9,088 nt of DNA from an uncultured Bacteroidota bacterium (GTDB taxonomy: Bacteria; Bacteroidota; Bacteroidia; Chitinophagales; Chitinophagaceae): assembly GCA_903905685.1 (NCBI GenBank), contig CAIVHI010000494.1, positions 1 through 9,088 of the forward strand, given 5' to 3'. How positions within the stretch are numbered: the stretch's first letter is position 1; every line of letters begins with the position of its first letter. The position numbers were made by a program, and so were the translations under genes. The notes under the pieces were generated by a model. It worked only from the letters and a program-made list of their open reading frames with translations. It had not been told where the DNA came from and searched no databases. Positions 6,628 through 9,088 of this stretch are shown piece by piece.

Positions 6628-8772
6628 ATGAACGATGGAATCAAAGAAACCTTGATTAGAGCCCTAATGGATAGCGACGAGCCGGTTTGGTTTATGTCGC
6701 ATCACGGTACAGGGAAGGTCGTTTTTGCCAACAATGCTTTCATGTCTTGGTTCCCGGTAGGCACACAACTCCCTATGCCGGTAAGCCAAATTGAGGGCAT
6801 ACTTGCCCCGTCGGATCGCAAGAATTGGACCGATGCCATTGGTGGGCTTGCAAGTGCGGGTGCTTCGCGCTCTGTCGTTGTGTCGGTAGGTGTTGGGTCC
6901 ACCGAGAAGCTCGTTCGCCTCGAACTGGGATGCGGGGCCGCCGCCGCTGCGGGAGACGGTGGGGTGCTCGTCATGGCGACCGATATCACAGATGCCAAAT
7001 TTCGGAATGCAGAAATGGATGGTGCGGAATATTTTTCGGTACTGGAAAATATCCATGATTTATTTTTTGCCCTCGATAAGGACGGCAACTTCGTTTTTGT
7101 CAACAAAGCGCTGCGCCAGTTGCTACGTTTGGGCGACGATGAACTGAACGGTAAGAACGTTTGGCAGGTATTTCCCGATGCCAGAGGCTTACTCTTTGAA
7201 GAAGCCTACAATCGTGCCACAGCGCACATGACCAATATTGAATTTGAAGATTTTTTGCCTTCGCTCAACCGCTGGTTGTCGGTCATCATTTACCCCACTC
7301 CCAGCGGCAAATCGGTTTTTTTGCAGGACATTACCCGTAGAAAGCGGCAAAGCGCGTTATTGGCGCAGAGCGAAAAGCGGTTTCACCAAATGTCCGACAA
7401 CTCACCGATGTTGATATTTACATTGAATGAGCAGTTTGAACCTACGTTTTTCAACAAGACGCTGTTGCACTTTGCCGGCAGGTCGTCTGATGACTTGATG
7501 GGTAGCGGCTGGTTTTCCCTCATTGCAGCCGATGAGTCCTTGACCGTTGTTGGCGAATTTGAACGTTGCTTCAGGGAGCACAAGGAGGTGTCGTTGGAGT
7601 GTAGGCTGCATCGTCATGATGGCGAGTACCGCTGGGTGAAGTTCAATGCGACGCCGCAATTGGATTTGGACGGGATATTCACCGGCTACTTGGTAAATGG
7701 GGTGGATATCTCGGACATCAAGTATTATTACGGCAAATTGGAGGAAAAGAATGCCGAGCTCGAGCTCGCCCTTAATGAATCGCGCAGATTGTCGGGCATC
7801 TTGAACAAGACCAGCAACATTCTGGTGCTCACCGATGTGGACGGCAAAATAACTTGGGTGAACGAAGCATTCACCCGGTATAAAGAATACACACTTGAGG
7901 AGGTGCTTGGCAAGAAGCCCGGACCGCTGGTTTATGGCCCTGAGACCAATCCGGAGACGGTGGAGTTGCTGCATGAGGGCATCAGGAAAAAGGAAATCAC
8001 CCGTGTTGAAATCTTGAACTATACCAAAAGCGGCAAGCAGATTTGGGTAGACCTTCGAATAGAGCCTATTGTACGCAATGGTATGCCCGAGGGTTACATG
8101 GCGATTGAGATGGACATCACGCAGCGCAAAAAGGATGAGCTGGCCATTAAGGAACGTACCGAAAAAATTAAGGAATTCTCCTTCATCACGTCTCACGACC
8201 TGAGGCACGAGTTTGCCAAAGTCATGATGTTGCTCAATTTGGCCAAGACCAAGGAGAATAGCGTGGAAGACTATCGAGAGCTCTTCAGACATTTGGAAGA
8301 ACCCATCAACAAAATCAACGCCACTATTTCCAAAATAAACACGAATCTGTATTTAGGTGAAACCGGCCATACGCTGGAAGAACGTTTGAACGAGATGGAG
8401 GAAATCCGGGAGATTTGCTTGGTTGATGATGACGCGCTCACCAACATGATACACAAACAAATCATCAAAATCATCATGCCGCAAACCCCAATTAGGGTTT
8501 ACGATAGTGTGGATTCCGCCTTGAGTTACTTTAAGGTGCAGCCCAATGGCAACAGGTTGGTGTTTTTGGACTTGGTGTTCCACACTGGCCAATCGGGTTG
8601 GGAGTTCTTGAAAGAATATGAGTCGGCAGGGCTAACTGCGCCGGTCGTCATCTTATCATCATCCATCGATAATGACGATTTGCAGAAGTCGAAACAATAT
8701 AAATCGGTATTGGAGTACTTTGTAAAGCCGTTGACGGCAGATACGCTGCATAAGTACATACGTAAAAAATAA
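6628..8772 (+). CDS. Four-PAS signalling protein with histidine-kinase-type DHp segment and C-terminal receiver domain, lacking the ATPase domain
   Basis: This is a 714-residue cytoplasmic protein; no signal peptide or membrane helix is seen. An overlapping GTG at 6625 is less likely to be the start than the ATG at 6628. Domains in order: PAS-1, about 8-124, degenerate and Gly/Ala rich near 105-115; PAS-2, about 133-238 (FFALDKDGNFVFVNKAL...FLQDITRRKR); PAS-3, about 248-364 (HRHDGEYRWVKFNATP...GVDISDIK); a short coiled coil, about 365-388; PAS-4, about 388-500 (ITWVNEAFTRY, LVYGPETN, DITQRKKDE). A DHp-like helical hairpin follows at about 505-575 with H-box SHDLRHEF (H523). A receiver domain fills about 596-712 with acidic pocket D600-D602, phospho-acceptor D648, switch serine S677 and K700. 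Only about 75 residues separate H523 from the receiver, and no N, G1 or G2 box is present, so an ATPase (HATPase_c) domain is absent. It is therefore probably a phosphate recipient or relay protein rather than an autonomous kinase. The receiver has no DNA-binding output. The next gene encodes a probable sensor. Confidence 0.88.
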   Translation: MNDGIKETLIRALMDSDEPVWFMSHHGTGKVVFANNAFMSWFPVGTQLPMPVSQIEGILAPSDRKNWTDAIGGLASAGASRSVVVSVGVGSTEKLVRLELGCGAAAAAGDGGVLVMATDITDAKFRNAEMDGAEYFSVLENIHDLFFALDKDGNFVFVNKALRQLLRLGDDELNGKNVWQVFPDARGLLFEEAYNRATAHMTNIEFEDFLPSLNRWLSVIIYPTPSGKSVFLQDITRRKRQSALLAQSEKRFHQMSDNSPMLIFTLNEQFEPTFFNKTLLHFAGRSSDDLMGSGWFSLIAADESLTVVGEFERCFREHKEVSLECRLHRHDGEYRWVKFNATPQLDLDGIFTGYLVNGVDISDIKYYYGKLEEKNAELELALNESRRLSGILNKTSNILVLTDVDGKITWVNEAFTRYKEYTLEEVLGKKPGPLVYGPETNPETVELLHEGIRKKEITRVEILNYTKSGKQIWVDLRIEPIVRNGMPEGYMAIEMDITQRKKDELAIKERTEKIKEFSFITSHDLRHEFAKVMMLLNLAKTKENSVEDYRELFRHLEEPINKINATISKINTNLYLGETGHTLEERLNEMEEIREICLVDDDALTNMIHKQIIKIIMPQTPIRVYDSVDSALSYFKVQPNGNRLVFLDLVFHTGQSGWEFLKEYESAGLTAPVVILSSSIDNDDLQKSKQYKSVLEYFVKPLTADTLHKYIRKK

Positions 8773-8942
8773 ATATTTTAAGTGTTCCGGTACACGGCGA
8801 TTTGCAGGAGGAAGTGACGATTGGGATTATGGGGAAGTGGCCGCTACAGACATGAAGCAACAGTATAGAAACTACAATAATGGCAGTGCAAACCGAATCG
8901 GCATAATCAACCTGTGGACGCCGGTCGGGAAACAAGATTTCT
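8773..8942. other. Intergenic spacer between the two signalling genes
   Basis: These 170 bases hold an imperfect palindrome, GTGTTCCGGTACAC at 8782-8795, with one mismatched pair in each half-site, and a purine-rich AGGAGGAAG near 8807-8815. I see no convincing TAnnTTTG promoter and no terminator hairpin, so read-through from the upstream gene is possible. A 38-codon frame at 8852-8968 is judged spurious. Confidence 0.4.
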
Positions 8943-9088
8943 ATGGAAAACGTATCATTCTCTTTTAATGGCGAAAATTTCGGCCGGATTTTTCCTTTTT
9001 ATCTGCTGATTGATTCCGACTTTAAGATAGTGGCGCTGGGCAAGTCTATTGCCAAGCTAGTAGGGTTGGCGCCGGGCGCACCGTTCAA
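8943..9088 (+). CDS. N-terminus of a probable sensor protein with HNOBA-like (H-NOX-associated) PAS domain, 3'-truncated
   Basis: The frame opens at ATG 8943 and runs off the window after 48 codons; the nearest upstream in-frame codon of note is a TAA at 8904 and there is no other start between, so the start is well fixed. The peptide reads MENVSFSFNGENFGRIFPFY followed by LLIDSDFKIVALGKSIAKL. The pattern of a short leader, then F-P-F-(Y/H) and a strand of the form (I/F)D-x-D-(F/L)-x-I-V-x-x-G-(K/R)-S-(I/L)-A-(K/R)-L, recalls the HNOBA domain found in H-NOX-associated histidine kinases and in soluble guanylate cyclases. In Bacteroidota such N-termini usually head PAS-containing histidine kinases or hybrid kinases, but the output domain lies outside the window. 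No H-NOX gene is visible here. It is in the same direction as, and 170 bp downstream of, the PAS-DHp-receiver gene, which makes it a candidate phosphate donor or partner. Confidence 0.65.
   Translation, partial: MENVSFSFNGENFGRIFPFYLLIDSDFKIVALGKSIAKLVGLAPGAPF

Noticed and set aside
7756..7767. Palindromic GAGCTCGAGCTC run
   Set aside because: It lies inside the coiled-coil part of the PAS gene and is explained by the codons for repeated Glu-Leu; no sign of a regulatory role.
8782..8795. Imperfect palindrome GTGTTCCGGTACAC as an operator
   Set aside because: A single short site with a mismatch, no promoter beside it and no known regulator to match; noted in the spacer entry only.
8852..8968. 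A 38-codon plus-strand frame preceded at some distance by AGGAGG
   Set aside because: It overlaps the well-supported start at 8943, the AGGAGG is about 37 bases before its ATG, Bacteroidota make little use of Shine-Dalgarno sites, and the peptide is not recognisable.

Overview
The window looks like a chromosomal segment of a Bacteroidota bacterium, probably from the Chitinophagales/Sphingobacteriales/Saprospirales side of the phylum; I cannot name the genus. Three signs point there: a C-terminal type IX secretion sorting domain on the first gene, a DUF4369-DUF5106-thioredoxin protein and a tandem-parvulin isomerase of the kind typical of this phylum, and promoter -7 elements of the TAnnTTTG type with A/T-rich leaders instead of Shine-Dalgarno sites. 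No transposase, integrase, phage gene, CRISPR array, tRNA or rRNA is visible.

Layout. (1) Bases 3-623, plus strand: the C-terminal end of a secreted protein carrying a type IX sorting domain; its start lies outside the window. (2) Bases 661-2513, minus strand: hemN (oxygen-independent coproporphyrinogen III oxidase), followed 74 bp downstream by a small gene that matches the Arr family of rifamycin ADP-ribosyltransferases. (3) Bases 2514-2853: a divergent intergenic region with a good -7 element for hemN and a weaker one for the plus-strand genes. (4) Bases 2854-6422, plus strand: two exported proteins that look like an envelope-folding pair, a thioredoxin-fold protein with a CGHC active site and a 671-residue isomerase with two parvulin domains. 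Both end in lysine-rich tails. (5) Bases 6438-6484: a perfect 22-bp inverted repeat with a 3-nt loop and no T tract. (6) Bases 6628-8772: a signalling protein with four PAS-like domains, a histidine-kinase-type dimerisation segment with an H-box, and a receiver domain, but no ATPase domain. (7) Bases 8943-9088: the first 48 codons of a gene whose N-terminus resembles the HNOBA (H-NOX-associated) sensor domain, cut by the window end.

How the parts may work together. HemN supplies haem under low oxygen. The thioredoxin/isomerase pair probably helps disulfide handling and folding of periplasmic or outer-membrane proteins. The PAS-DHp-receiver protein cannot autophosphorylate by itself as far as the sequence shows, so it probably takes phosphate from another kinase; the partial HNOBA-like gene 170 bp downstream is the obvious local candidate. 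The most unusual items are the kinase-like protein without a catalytic domain, the adjoining HNOBA-like sensor, the Arr homologue, and the long perfect palindrome.
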